NCBI RefSeq assembly: GCF_016411825.1
Contig: NZ_JAEKMH010000005.1
Coordinates: 62,001-126,000, forward strand
DNA: 64,000 nucleotides
From: Devosia sediminis
Lineage (GTDB): Bacteria; Pseudomonadota; Alphaproteobacteria; Rhizobiales; Devosiaceae
Reading direction: 5' to 3'
Shown: one piece after another, positions 50,489 through 58,972 of the stretch
Layout: every line of letters begins with the position of its first letter
How positions within the stretch are numbered: position 1 is the stretch's first letter
Translations under genes and position numbers: made by a program
The notes under the pieces: generated by a model
Seen by the model: only the letters and a program-made list of their open reading frames with translations
Told to the model about the DNA's origin: nothing
Database searches by the model: none

Positions 50489-51928
50489 TCAGCTCGAGCC
50501 GGCGCCATCCTGACGAACAAAGGCGATGCGCAGCATGTTGGTGGCGCCCGGTGTGCCCAGCGGCACGCCGGCAGTGATGGCGATGCGGTCGCCGGGGCGT
50601 GCAAAGCCTTCCTGGTAGGCGATGACACAGGCCCGATCGACCATGTCTTCGAGGCTCACCGCGTCTTCGGTCTGCACGCAATGGATGCCCCAGACCACCG
50701 ACAGGCGGCGGATGGTCCTGAGATTGGGCGAGAGGGCGATGATGGGCTTCGATGGCCGTTCGCGGGCGGCGCGGATGCCGGTCGAGCCCGAAGCCGTATA
50801 GGTGACGATGGCAGCCAGATCGAGCGTTTCGGCAACCTGGCGCGTGGCGGCCGAGATGGCGTCGGCAGCGGTGGCTTCCGGCTCGGTCTGGGCGGCCTTG
50901 ATGATGTTGCGGTAGTTGGCGTCGCTCTCCACCGCAATGGCGACCTTGGCCATGGTGGTGACGGCTTCGACCGGATACTGGCCGGAGGCACTTTCGGCCG
51001 AGAGCATGACCGCGTCGGCGCCTTCGAAGACGGCGATGGAGACGTCGCTGACTTCGGCGCGGGTCGGGACCGGCGCGGTGATCATCGATTCGAGCATCTG
51101 GGTGGCCACGACCACCGGCTTGCCGTAGCGGCGGCACATGCGGATCATGCGCTTTTGCAGGCCCGGAACCAGTTCGAGCGGCAGTTCGACACCGAGATCG
51201 CCACGGGCGACCATGATGGCGTCGGAGAGTTTCACGATCTCTTCGAGCCGCTCGATGGCCTGCGGCTTTTCGATCTTGGCCATGACGCCGGCGCGACCCT
51301 GGACGATCTTGCGCACGTCGATGATGTCCTCGGGGCGCTGCACGAAGCTGAGGGCGATCCAGTCGACCTCGGCCTTCAATGCCTCGAGCAGGTCCGCATG
51401 GTCCTTCTCGGTCAGGGCGCCGGTGGGCAGCAACGTATCGGGCAGGGAGACGCCCTTCTTGTCGGAGAGTTTGCCGCCATAGACCACTTCGGTCTCGATG
51501 ACACCGCCTCCGACTTTAGTCGCCTTGAGCTGCAGCTTGCCATCGTCCAGAAGGAGACGGTCGCCGACCGAAACGCTTTCGATGATTTCGGGATGCGGCA
51601 GGTAGACGCGATCGGCATTGCCGGTATCGTTCTGCTCGCTGTCGAGTGTGAATTTCTGCCCGGCGACGAGGTTGACCGAACCGCCGGCAAACTTCCAGAC
51701 GCGGAGCTTGGGGCCCTGCAGGTCGGCGAGGATGCCGATGGGGTGCTTGAGACGAGCCTCGACCGAGCGAATGCGCTTAACGGTCTGGTGCATGAGCTCA
51801 TGGCTGGCATGGCTCATATTGATGCGGAAGACGTCGGCGCCGGCCTTGGCCAGTTCCTCGATCATCGATTCCTCGTTGCTGGCAGGGCCGAGCGTGGCGA
51901 GGATCTTCGCGCGTCTGATCCGTCTCAT
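50489..51928 (-). CDS. pyk: pyruvate kinase
   Basis: 479 residues, normal for bacterial enzymes. Landmarks: KILATLGPASN, FRINMSHAS (substrate Arg/Asn), MAKIEKPQA (catalytic Lys), VMVARGDLGVEL and LSAESASGQYPVEAV, then the C-terminal domain. It converts phosphoenolpyruvate and ADP to pyruvate and ATP. Its ATG overlaps the stop of a DUF1036 gene, an arrangement conserved in Rhizobiales. Confidence 0.96.
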   Translation of the reverse strand: MRRIRRAKILATLGPASNEESMIEELAKAGADVFRINMSHASHELMHQTVKRIRSVEARLKHPIGILADLQGPKLRVWKFAGGSVNLVAGQKFTLDSEQNDTGNADRVYLPHPEIIESVSVGDRLLLDDGKLQLKATKVGGGVIETEVVYGGKLSDKKGVSLPDTLLPTGALTEKDHADLLEALKAEVDWIALSFVQRPEDIIDVRKIVQGRAGVMAKIEKPQAIERLEEIVKLSDAIMVARGDLGVELPLELVPGLQKRMIRMCRRYGKPVVVATQMLESMITAPVPTRAEVSDVSIAVFEGADAVMLSAESASGQYPVEAVTTMAKVAIAVESDANYRNIIKAAQTEPEATAADAISAATRQVAETLDLAAIVTYTASGSTGIRAARERPSKPIIALSPNLRTIRRLSVVWGIHCVQTEDAVSLEDMVDRACVIAYQEGFARPGDRIAITAGVPLGTPGATNMLRIAFVRQDGAGSS

Positions 51929-52464
51929 TGCGTATCCGTATTGTCTGGCGTTGTGGTGTCTGCGGGGTCGTCTACCAGGAAGGCCGGATCTTCAAGATCT
52001 TCGCCCAGATCCGGACCGACGACGCTTGGCTCGCCGGCATTTTCGGTGAGCTGCAGGGTCCAGTCGGAGCGGTTCTGTGTATCGATTTCAAAGAACCCGG
52101 TGCGCTCATAGCCCCGGGCGAGGCAATCCTCAACCCCGAATATTGTGAAGGTTTCGTCACGGGTGCACATGAAGACCTGGCCATCCCAGGCGCCCCCGCC
52201 AATGTCGTCCACGGCATAGAGATAATAGAAGCGCCGCTGCAGGTCGCCCTGGTAGAGGGTGCGGCAATCGCCCGGAGGGGCCTGCCACCAGCCTTCGCTC
52301 ATCCAGCCGCGTTCGGCCCGGTAACCCAGGGCCACGGAAATCAGGTTCGCCGTTTCATTGCAGACGCGCAGCTCGGCCTGGGCCGGGGTCACGGCAGCCA
52401 TGGACATGAAGGCGCCGAAGCCCGCAAGCAGAAGGGTCGTGCCGAGGCGGATTGAATTCAACAT
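51925..52464 (-). CDS. secreted DUF1036 protein
   Basis: 179 residues from ATG 52464. A signal peptide (about 1-29, ending near TPAQA) is followed by LRVCNETANLISVALGYRAE, the start of the DUF1036 domain, with RGWMSEGWWQAPPGDC and FMCTRDETFTIFG later and four or more Cys that could pair in the periplasm. The acidic tail is rich in Asp, Pro and Thr. The role is unknown. It is translationally coupled to pyk. Confidence 0.85.
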   Translation of the reverse strand: MLNSIRLGTTLLLAGFGAFMSMAAVTPAQAELRVCNETANLISVALGYRAERGWMSEGWWQAPPGDCRTLYQGDLQRRFYYLYAVDDIGGGAWDGQVFMCTRDETFTIFGVEDCLARGYERTGFFEIDTQNRSDWTLQLTENAGEPSVVGPDLGEDLEDPAFLVDDPADTTTPDNTDTQ

Positions 52465-52761
52465 TGCGCCGGAAATCACCGAGAAACGTGCCCTTCTTTG
52501 ATCGTATGGCAGGGGGGAGGTCAATGGCTAAAGCCCGGTTTTGACGGAATTGCGGGCAGGTTCGGCCACCTGATCAGAAAAGTGGCGAAGCCGGACGGCG
52601 CCGGTTTTCCACGAGCGCGGCGCAGGGTGTGGATTGGACCACAAAAGGGTTGAACCAAACCGGGCTCTGAGGTTGATGGGCACCGGACAATTCCCGTTTC
52701 GTTTACGTGCCGGTGACCGGGCCCAAGGGCTGTTGCCGGCGGCAGGCAAAGAGGCAAAGCC

Positions 52762-53025
52762 ATGGCCGTTGAAGACAGCGTCGCGCAGGACCAACTGCGT
52801 GCTTTCATCGAGCGCATCGAGCGCATGGAAGAAGAAAAGGCGGCCATTGCCGCCGATATCAAGGAAATCTACGCCGAAGCCAAGGGCAATGGCTTCGATA
52901 CCAAGATCCTTCGCAAGATCGTGACCATCCGCAAGCAGGATGCCAATGAGCGCATGGAGCAGGAAGCCCTGCTCGAGCTCTATATGTCGGCCCTGGGCAT
53001 GGTCGAGGCGCCTTCGGATCTCTGA
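52762..53025 (+). CDS. gapR: GapR-family (DUF2312) DNA-binding protein
   Basis: 87 residues. The sequence [20 protein letters not shown] and then [20 protein letters not shown] closely parallels Caulobacter GapR, with the same coiled coil, K/R positions and compact C-terminal helices. GapR is a nucleoid-associated protein that clamps overtwisted, AT-rich DNA ahead of replication and transcription and stimulates type II topoisomerases. It is a lone gene. No promoter was picked with confidence in its 297-bp upstream gap. Confidence 0.93.
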   Translation: MAVEDSVAQDQLRAFIERIERMEEEKAAIAADIKEIYAEAKGNGFDTKILRKIVTIRKQDANERMEQEALLELYMSALGMVEAPSDL

Positions 53026-53088
53026 GGATTGCCTGGGTGCAGGGTGAGGCGCGGCGCCTGAGTTCCAGGCTGAACTGTTTCCAATCTC

Positions 53089-53160
53089 GATGTCGCCCCG
53101 GCGCAAGCCGGGGCCCATCCTGACATCTCAAGCTGGATCCCGGCCTTCGCCGGGATGACA
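53089..53160. repeat. class 2 palindrome pair
   Basis: TGTCGCCCCGGC-GCAA-GCCGGGG, a spacer with CCATCCTGACATCTCAAGCT, then CCCGGC-CTTC-GCCGGG-ATGACA. Between the convergent gapR and mini-rod genes. Confidence 0.82.
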
Positions 53161-53207
53161 GCCGGTGGGGGTTTGAGGCAATGCGCCTCGGGCCGGGCTG
53201 AAGTTCC

Positions 53208-53435
53208 CTAAACCAAAATATCGAGCAGGACTTTCGACATGTCGGAGGCCACGCCGACCACCTTGGCCGAGGCCTTGAAGTTGGCTTCCGCCTGGATGAC
53301 GTTGACCATTTCGGTGGCGATGTCGACGTCATTGCCTTCAACGCCGATCCGGGCGATGCGGCTGGCGCTGGTTTCGAGCTGGGCGCTGGCGCGGTGCATG
53401 CCCGCTGCGCCGATGGAAATGCTGGAAATGGCCAA
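53208..53435 (-). CDS. miniature flagellar rod/hook-like protein (75 residues)
   Basis: 75 residues starting at TTG 53435, with a modest CGAGG upstream. The first 30 residues (MAISSISIGAAGMHRASAQL and on to ARI) look like the N-terminal coiled-coil signature of flagellar rod and hook proteins. The last 40 (VDIATEMVNVIQAEANFKAS and on to LLDILV) match the Flg_bbr_C domain that ends FlgB, FlgC, FlgF, FlgG and FlgE. The usual central domain is absent. No flagellar gene is nearby. It could be a genuine small export-machinery or basal-body component, or a remnant. The intact start, stop and conservation-like patterns argue for a real gene. Confidence 0.7.
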   Translation of the reverse strand: MAISSISIGAAGMHRASAQLETSASRIARIGVEGNDVDIATEMVNVIQAEANFKASAKVVGVASDMSKVLLDILV

Positions 53436-53521
53436 GGGCCGACCTCGCTGGTTGCGTCACCAGCAAGGCGGCAAATGTCTCAACAAATCGTTAGAAAGCG
53501 CGGCGCAAGACGGCGTGAAAG

Positions 53522-54232
53522 TCACGCGGCCTGGGACAGGTTCTCTCCCAAGGCGAAGCGGACGGCGGCATCGGCATGGATGGTCGTCGAATCGTAGCCG
53601 GGCAGGGGCAGGGCTTCGGGATCGAGCAGCAGGCCGATCTCGGTGCAACCGAGGATGACCGAGTCCGCCCCGCCGGCGCGCGCCTTGTCGATGATCGAGA
53701 GATAGGCTCGACGCGACGCGTCGCAGACCTCGCCCTGACACAACTGATCGAAGATAACACTGTGGACCAGGGCCCGCTCGTCGGCTTCCGGCACCATGAC
53801 GTCGAGGCCGAGGGTCTTCATGCGGCTGGTATAAAAGCCATGTTCCATGGTGTAGCGGGTGGCCAGCAGCAGCGGGCGGCGGCGGCCATCGGCGCGCAGG
53901 GCGGCAGCGGTTTCGGTGATGATGTCGATCAGCGGCACGCCGACCATTTCGGCCACCGGCTCGGCGACCAGATGCATGGTATTGGTGCAGATCAGCATGC
54001 AATCGGCCCCGGCACGGGCAAGACCGGCACCGGCTTCGCCGAGCATGGCGCCGGCAAGGTCCCAGCGGCCCGCCTTCTGCAGGGCGACCACTTCGGTGAA
54101 ATTGAGCGAGCGCAGGGCGATGTCGGCCGAGGCCAGGCCGCCGCGCAGGCGCCGCACCTCCTGATTGATGTGGCGATAGTAAACGGCAGTGGATTCCCAG
54201 CTCATGCCGCCGATCAGGCCAATGGTCTTCAT
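53522..54232 (-). CDS. aspartate/glutamate racemase family protein
   Basis: 236 residues from ATG 54232 with GGAGG upstream. The two catalytic Cys are C82 (ICTNTMH) and C196 (LGCTEIG), placed as expected in the two half-sites. The N-terminus TIGLIGGMSWEST is typical of the YgeA/aspartate racemase branch, PLP-independent. It probably makes a D-amino acid from Asp, Glu or another amino acid. It is divergent from an Lrp-type regulator, which may control it. Confidence 0.9.
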   Translation of the reverse strand: MKTIGLIGGMSWESTAVYYRHINQEVRRLRGGLASADIALRSLNFTEVVALQKAGRWDLAGAMLGEAGAGLARAGADCMLICTNTMHLVAEPVAEMVGVPLIDIITETAAALRADGRRRPLLLATRYTMEHGFYTSRMKTLGLDVMVPEADERALVHSVIFDQLCQGEVCDASRRAYLSIIDKARAGGADSVILGCTEIGLLLDPEALPLPGYDSTTIHADAAVRFALGENLSQAA

Positions 54233-54375
54233 CGCATCCTCCATGTCCAACCAGTGTGCCGCGCTTCGAGAGATGTTCGGATGCAGAGATAGGCACCAGC
54301 CCGGCCCAGGACGCCTCGTGATTGCATGAAATCGGCATTCTGCGCTACGGATGTGCGACAGTTGGAGAGTTGCCG

Positions 54376-54837
54376 ATGCTGGATGATCGTGACCGGAAGA
54401 TCCTGAGCCTCTTGCAGGCGGATGCGGATATGCCGGTGACGGAGATTGCCGCCAGCGTGGCGCTTTCCGCTTCGGCGTGCTCGCGGCGGATCACCAGGCT
54501 CAAGGAAGAAGGCTATATTGCCCGCACCCTGGTGGAGCTGGACCGGCGCAAGGTCGGGCTGCCGACGACGGTCTTCGTCATCGTGCGCACCGGCAGCCAT
54601 GCGGCCGACTGGCTGGAGAAATTCCATGCCGCGGTCAATGCCGTGCCGGAAATCGTCGAGGTGCACCGTCTGACCGGCAATTTCGACTACATCATCAAGA
54701 TCGTGCTGCCCGATGTGGAGCATTATGACGTGGTCTACAAACAGCTCGTGAGCCGCATCGAGCTCTTCGACATGTCGGCCTATATCTCGATGGAGACGGT
54801 GAAACAGGCCAAGGGCGTGCCGACGAATTATGCGTGA
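54376..54837 (+). CDS. Lrp/AsnC-family transcriptional regulator
   Basis: 153 residues from ATG 54376, GGAG upstream; a longer frame upstream is rejected. The helix-turn-helix (about 1-55) includes [20 protein letters not shown] and [13 protein letters not shown], followed by the RAM ligand-binding domain (about 65-150) with [14 protein letters not shown]. Lrp-type proteins sense amino acids and often control an adjacent divergent gene, here the racemase. Confidence 0.92.
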   Translation: MLDDRDRKILSLLQADADMPVTEIAASVALSASACSRRITRLKEEGYIARTLVELDRRKVGLPTTVFVIVRTGSHAADWLEKFHAAVNAVPEIVEVHRLTGNFDYIIKIVLPDVEHYDVVYKQLVSRIELFDMSAYISMETVKQAKGVPTNYA

Positions 54838-54861
54838 GGCACCGTCGTCCCCCACGCGGTT

Positions 54862-54951
54862 CCGTCCTCGGGCTTGACCCGAGGACCACTCAACGGCCCA
54901 AAGAGATGTCGGTGGGGTTGGATAGAGGCCCTCGGGTCAAGCCCGAGGGCG
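54862..54951. repeat. class 4 palindrome pair
   Basis: GTCCTCGGGCTTGACCCGAG-GAC, then GCCCTCGGGTCAAGCCCGAG-GGC. Same family as at 38401. It lies between the convergent lrp-like and dxs genes. Confidence 0.82.
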
Positions 54952-54975
54952 GTACGGTGTTTGTTGATCCGCGGG

Positions 54976-56916
54976 TCAAACCTTCGCCAGAGCCGCCTGC
55001 ATGGCGGCCTGGTCGTAGCCGAGGGCGGTGAGCGCGGTGGCGACGATGCCTGAGCGGTCGAGGCCGGCGGCAGCGTACATGTCGGTCTGGGAGGCGTGCT
55101 CGACAAAGGTGTCGGGGATCATCAGCGGCCGCAGGCGCAGCTTGCCGTCGAGGAGGCCGTTGGACGCAAGGAAGGTCGCGACATGGCTGCCGAAGCCACC
55201 AAGGCCACCTTCCTCCGTGGTCACCAGCACGTCGTGAGTCTGCGCCAGCCCGGCAATCAGTTCCTCGTCGAGCGGCTTCATGAAGCGCGCGTCGGCAATG
55301 GTCGGGTTGAGGCCCAGGGCCGCGAGCTTGTCGGCGGCGGCGAGGACTTCGCCCAGGCGCGTGCCGTAGGAGAGGAGCGCAATGGTCGAGCCCTGGCGCA
55401 GGATGCGGCCCTTGCCGATGGGCAGGATCTCGCCCCGCGCGGGCATGTCGACGCCCATACCGTCGCCGCGCGGATAGCGGAAGCTGATCGGACCCTGGTC
55501 GTAGGCCGCGGCAGTGGCCACCATGTGGCGGAGCTCGGCCTCGTCGGCGGCGGCCATCTGCACGATGCCGGGAATGGCGCCGAGATAAGCATTATCATAA
55601 TTGCCGGCATGGGTCGGGCCATCAGCGCCCACATAGCCGGCCCGGTCGATGGCGAAGCGCACCGGCAGGCCCTGGATGGCCACGTCGTGGATCACCTGGT
55701 CGTAGGCACGCTGCAGGAAGGTGGAGTAGATGGCGCAGAAGGGGCGTGCGCCTTCGGAGGCCATGCCGGCGGCAAAGGTCACGGCATGCTGCTCGGCAAT
55801 GCCCACATCATAGATGCGCGTGGGAAAAAGCTCGGCGAACTTGTCGAGGCCCGTGCCCGAGGGCATGGCGGCGGTGACCGCGACAATGCGCGGATCGGCT
55901 TCGGCTTCCTGGATCAACGAGGAGGCAAAGACCGAGGTATAGGAAGGGGCGTTGGACGGCGCCTTGGCCTGGGCGCCCGTGATGACGTTGAACTTCGATA
56001 CGCCGTGATACTTGTCTGCCGAGCTCTCGGCCGGGGCATAGCCCTTGCCCTTCTTGGTGACGGCGTGGATCAGGATCGGGCCCTGGCCGAAATCGCGGAC
56101 GTTTTCGAGGATGGGCAGCAGGTCGTCGAGATTGTGCCCGTCGATGGGGCCGACATAGTAGAAGCCCAGTTCCTCGAACAGCGTGCCGCCGGTGAAGAAG
56201 GAGCGGGCGAATTCCTCGGTACGGCGCGCCGGTTCGTGCAGGAACGGCGGCAGCTTGTGAACGATGTTCTTGGCCGCCTCGCGGGTGCCACGATAGACCG
56301 GGCCGGAGACCAGCCGCGCCAGATAGGTGCGCAGCGCCCCGGTGGGCGGGGCGATGGACATGTCATTGTCGTTGAGAATTACAATGAGGCGCGCGTCCAT
56401 GGCGCCGGCGTTGTTCATGGCCTCGTAGGCCATGCCGGCCGACATGGCGCCATCGCCGATGACGGCGATGACATTGCGCGGCGTGTCCAGATGCTTGCTG
56501 GCCTCGGCCATGCCGAGACCTGCAGAAATCGAGGTCGAGGAATGGCCGGCGCCGAAGGGATCGTATTCGCTCTCGGCGCGGCGGGTGAAGCCGGAAAGGC
56601 CGTCCTTCTGGCGCAGCGTGCGCATCCGGTCGCGCCGGCCGGTCAGGATCTTGTGCGGATAGGCCTGGTGGCCGACATCCCAGATGATGCGGTCGTGCGG
56701 CGTGTCGAAAATGGCATGGAGAGCCACGGTCAGTTCGACCACGCCCAGCCCGGCGCCCAGATGCCCGCCGGTCACCGAGACGGCGTCGATCATCTCGGCG
56801 CGCACTTCGTCGGCCAGTTGCCGCAGATTTTCGCGCGGCAGGGCGCGAACATCGGCAGGCGTATGGACGGTGTCAAGCAGCGGCGTTTCGGGCTTGTCGG
56901 CCAAGCGGGTCCCCAT
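54976..56916 (-). CDS. dxs: 1-deoxy-D-xylulose-5-phosphate synthase
   Basis: 646 residues, a normal length. Catalytic His region [14 protein letters not shown]-binding [18 protein letters not shown], and the conserved [18 protein letters not shown] and late [12 protein letters not shown]. It condenses pyruvate with glyceraldehyde 3-phosphate, the first step of the non-mevalonate isoprenoid route. No xseB or ispA gene is adjacent in this window. The gene's other neighbour is a cell-wall peptidase in the same direction. Confidence 0.96.
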   Translation of the reverse strand: MGTRLADKPETPLLDTVHTPADVRALPRENLRQLADEVRAEMIDAVSVTGGHLGAGLGVVELTVALHAIFDTPHDRIIWDVGHQAYPHKILTGRRDRMRTLRQKDGLSGFTRRAESEYDPFGAGHSSTSISAGLGMAEASKHLDTPRNVIAVIGDGAMSAGMAYEAMNNAGAMDARLIVILNDNDMSIAPPTGALRTYLARLVSGPVYRGTREAAKNIVHKLPPFLHEPARRTEEFARSFFTGGTLFEELGFYYVGPIDGHNLDDLLPILENVRDFGQGPILIHAVTKKGKGYAPAESSADKYHGVSKFNVITGAQAKAPSNAPSYTSVFASSLIQEAEADPRIVAVTAAMPSGTGLDKFAELFPTRIYDVGIAEQHAVTFAAGMASEGARPFCAIYSTFLQRAYDQVIHDVAIQGLPVRFAIDRAGYVGADGPTHAGNYDNAYLGAIPGIVQMAAADEAELRHMVATAAAYDQGPISFRYPRGDGMGVDMPARGEILPIGKGRILRQGSTIALLSYGTRLGEVLAAADKLAALGLNPTIADARFMKPLDEELIAGLAQTHDVLVTTEEGGLGGFGSHVATFLASNGLLDGKLRLRPLMIPDTFVEHASQTDMYAAAGLDRSGIVATALTALGYDQAAMQAALAKV

Positions 56917-57072
56917 GAAAGACTGGTTCGACCCTGTTTAGGCGCAGGGTCCGGGCTTGGCAATGCCATCACACCGGTTGCGGCGAAGGGTCCGCCAGAT
57001 GTGACGACGCATTCGGGCTTTTGCGGGGCGAAGCCACTGGTGATCCGGCGGTCTGGTCGCCAGATCCGGGCG

Positions 57073-58701
57073 TCACTGCGGCGTGCGGGTGAAGCGGTTG
57101 TGGACCGGCAGGATATCGGCGCCGCCCAGGGTCTTGACCGCAACATGGGCGCCCATTTCCGGGGTCGGGTCGAAATCGGCCACGTCATGATCGAAGATCA
57201 CGGCATAGCGTCCCGAGGTGAGGGCTGCCGGATCGGTGAAGATATCGGCCACGTGCTCGAGATCGGGCGGCACCAGGTCGCGCTGGCGCATGTCGCCCGG
57301 CACCGGCTGCTTGGCCACATGTTCGGCCAGGGCTTCGGCCAGCGGCGCGGTCTGCGCGGCATCGGTGGCGCCAAACGTGCCGCTGAAGAGGCCGGTCAGC
57401 GGTGCCGCTCTATTGCCGCCCAGCGATGCGGTCTGGGTGACCGGGCTCAGTGGCGGCAGCGCCGGCAACTTGCTGGTCGGTGCGGGCGGCACGCTGGCAG
57501 TGGTCGAATTCTGGATGATCATCTCCAGCGCCTGCTGCGCGCCGGGCTCGGCGGCGGGGCCGGCAGCGGCATAGGCCGTGAGAATATCCGCCGGCGGATC
57601 GGTCATGATGACGCGGGGCGTCGGCATGGTGGGGGCGGCCAGGGCGGCCATGGCGGTGACGGCAGCGTTTTCGCGCAGGTCGGCGGGCATGCGCACCGGC
57701 AGGGTCACATTGGCGACGAGGCCCAGTTCTTCTGGGGTCAGCGGCGTGCTGCCAGCCGTGCCGAAGGGCATGGTGGTGTCCGTGAGCGAGGCCACCTGCA
57801 TTTCGGCGCCGCCGAGATCGGCCGGACGGCTGACCGGCATGACCGGGGCGACCTGCGAGGATTGCTGCTGCTGGGGAACCAGCGAGGCGGTCTGCACCTG
57901 CGGCGCCGGCGCGGCCTGGGGCGCAGCCTGATCATTGCCGCCGAACAGCACGTCCATCAGGGTGCGGCCGCTGCCACCGGCGCTGGCGACCTGGGTGCCC
58001 GACGACGAGGAGCCGTTGCAAGGATAGGCGTGGCAGCGCTTCCATTCGGCCATGGCCACCTGGTAGCCTTCCTGCGACAGCGGCTTGCCGTCGGTGGGCA
58101 GGTGCATGGTGCGGCCGTCGGGGAAGATTTCCTGCAATTGCGCGCGTGTCATGCGCGGCCAGGCGCGGACCGAGCCGGTATCGAGATGCACGAAGGGACT
58201 GCCGGAGGTGGGATAGTAGCCCACACCGCCGACCTGCTTCTTCATGGCCGCGGCGCGGAGCCGCGCCAGGGGCACGCCGGGGATAAAGAAATCCATGGCG
58301 GTGCCGCGCATATGCTGGGAATTGTCGGCGACGCCCGAGGAATTGGCGGCCAGCATGGCATTGGTCTTGGGCGAGCGATAGGCCGAGACGACATTGATCG
58401 GCTGGCTGCCGCCCACTTCCTGGTAGACTTCCCAGACAAGGTCGAACAGGCGCGGATCCATGTTGGCCGGCTCGTTCTGGCGCCAGTCGCGCAGGAACTG
58501 ATTGAGCTGATTGAGGCCCGACTGGACGTAGCGCCCATCGCGCTTGAAGACGATGCGGGCCGTCTCCTTGGTATGGGTATAATAGAGGTAGAGCGCGCGT
58601 TCGGTGGCGGCCTGTACCGGCGCTGCCGGAAGTGCCGCGGAAAAGGCCATCACCGCTGCGGCAAGAACCCGCGCGGCACGCCGCCAATTGATCATCCCCA
58701 T
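57073..58701 (-). CDS. DUF882 / M15-like peptidoglycan peptidase (YcbK-like)
   Basis: 542 residues from ATG 58701; a GTG 30 bases upstream is also in frame. A signal peptide (1-31) leads to a DUF882/peptidase M15A-like domain. SAYRSPKTN (about 106-114), H130 and D137 in HMRGTAMD, and H172 in FVHLD supply the zinc ligands. The 300-residue C-terminal region is low-complexity, with Ala, Pro and Gln runs, and may be a cell-envelope linker. YcbK-type enzymes cut peptidoglycan cross-links or stem peptides. It is close to an L,D-transpeptidase gene in the same direction. Confidence 0.85.
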   Translation of the reverse strand: MGMINWRRAARVLAAAVMAFSAALPAAPVQAATERALYLYYTHTKETARIVFKRDGRYVQSGLNQLNQFLRDWRQNEPANMDPRLFDLVWEVYQEVGGSQPINVVSAYRSPKTNAMLAANSSGVADNSQHMRGTAMDFFIPGVPLARLRAAAMKKQVGGVGYYPTSGSPFVHLDTGSVRAWPRMTRAQLQEIFPDGRTMHLPTDGKPLSQEGYQVAMAEWKRCHAYPCNGSSSSGTQVASAGGSGRTLMDVLFGGNDQAAPQAAPAPQVQTASLVPQQQQSSQVAPVMPVSRPADLGGAEMQVASLTDTTMPFGTAGSTPLTPEELGLVANVTLPVRMPADLRENAAVTAMAALAAPTMPTPRVIMTDPPADILTAYAAAGPAAEPGAQQALEMIIQNSTTASVPPAPTSKLPALPPLSPVTQTASLGGNRAAPLTGLFSGTFGATDAAQTAPLAEALAEHVAKQPVPGDMRQRDLVPPDLEHVADIFTDPAALTSGRYAVIFDHDVADFDPTPEMGAHVAVKTLGGADILPVHNRFTRTPQ

Positions 58702-58972
58702 AACCGCCACGCCAAACTCTGCCCGGTTCACTCGTCAGATTAATGGTGGGACGTTAGCGCCCAATTCGCACGAATTGATTAACGCTAACCAGTTGTGAAC
58801 TGGCCAGCCTGACCCCCTCACACCGCTGTTACTAAGGTAAAAAGGGGGCGCAACCAAGGCGAAAGTGTAAACGCCGGGTTAAGGGTCCGAGATGTGAAGA
58901 GGCGCTGGCAACACGGCAAACAGGGGTTCCCGCTTTCGCGGGAATGACCCTGTGAAGCAATGATCGAATGGA
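58702..58972. other. 271-bp intergenic region
   Basis: It contains a lone GGGTTCCCGC-TTTC-GCGGGAATGACCC hairpin (about 58924-58951) of a type common as a short extragenic repeat. No gene was found. The DUF882 gene's promoter should be here. Confidence 0.6.

Noticed and set aside
55096..58743. A plus-strand open frame of over 1,200 codons opposite dxs and the DUF882 gene
   Set aside because: It is a mirror of two well-supported minus-strand genes in GC-rich DNA. The translation is His/Gly/Arg-rich and matches no family.
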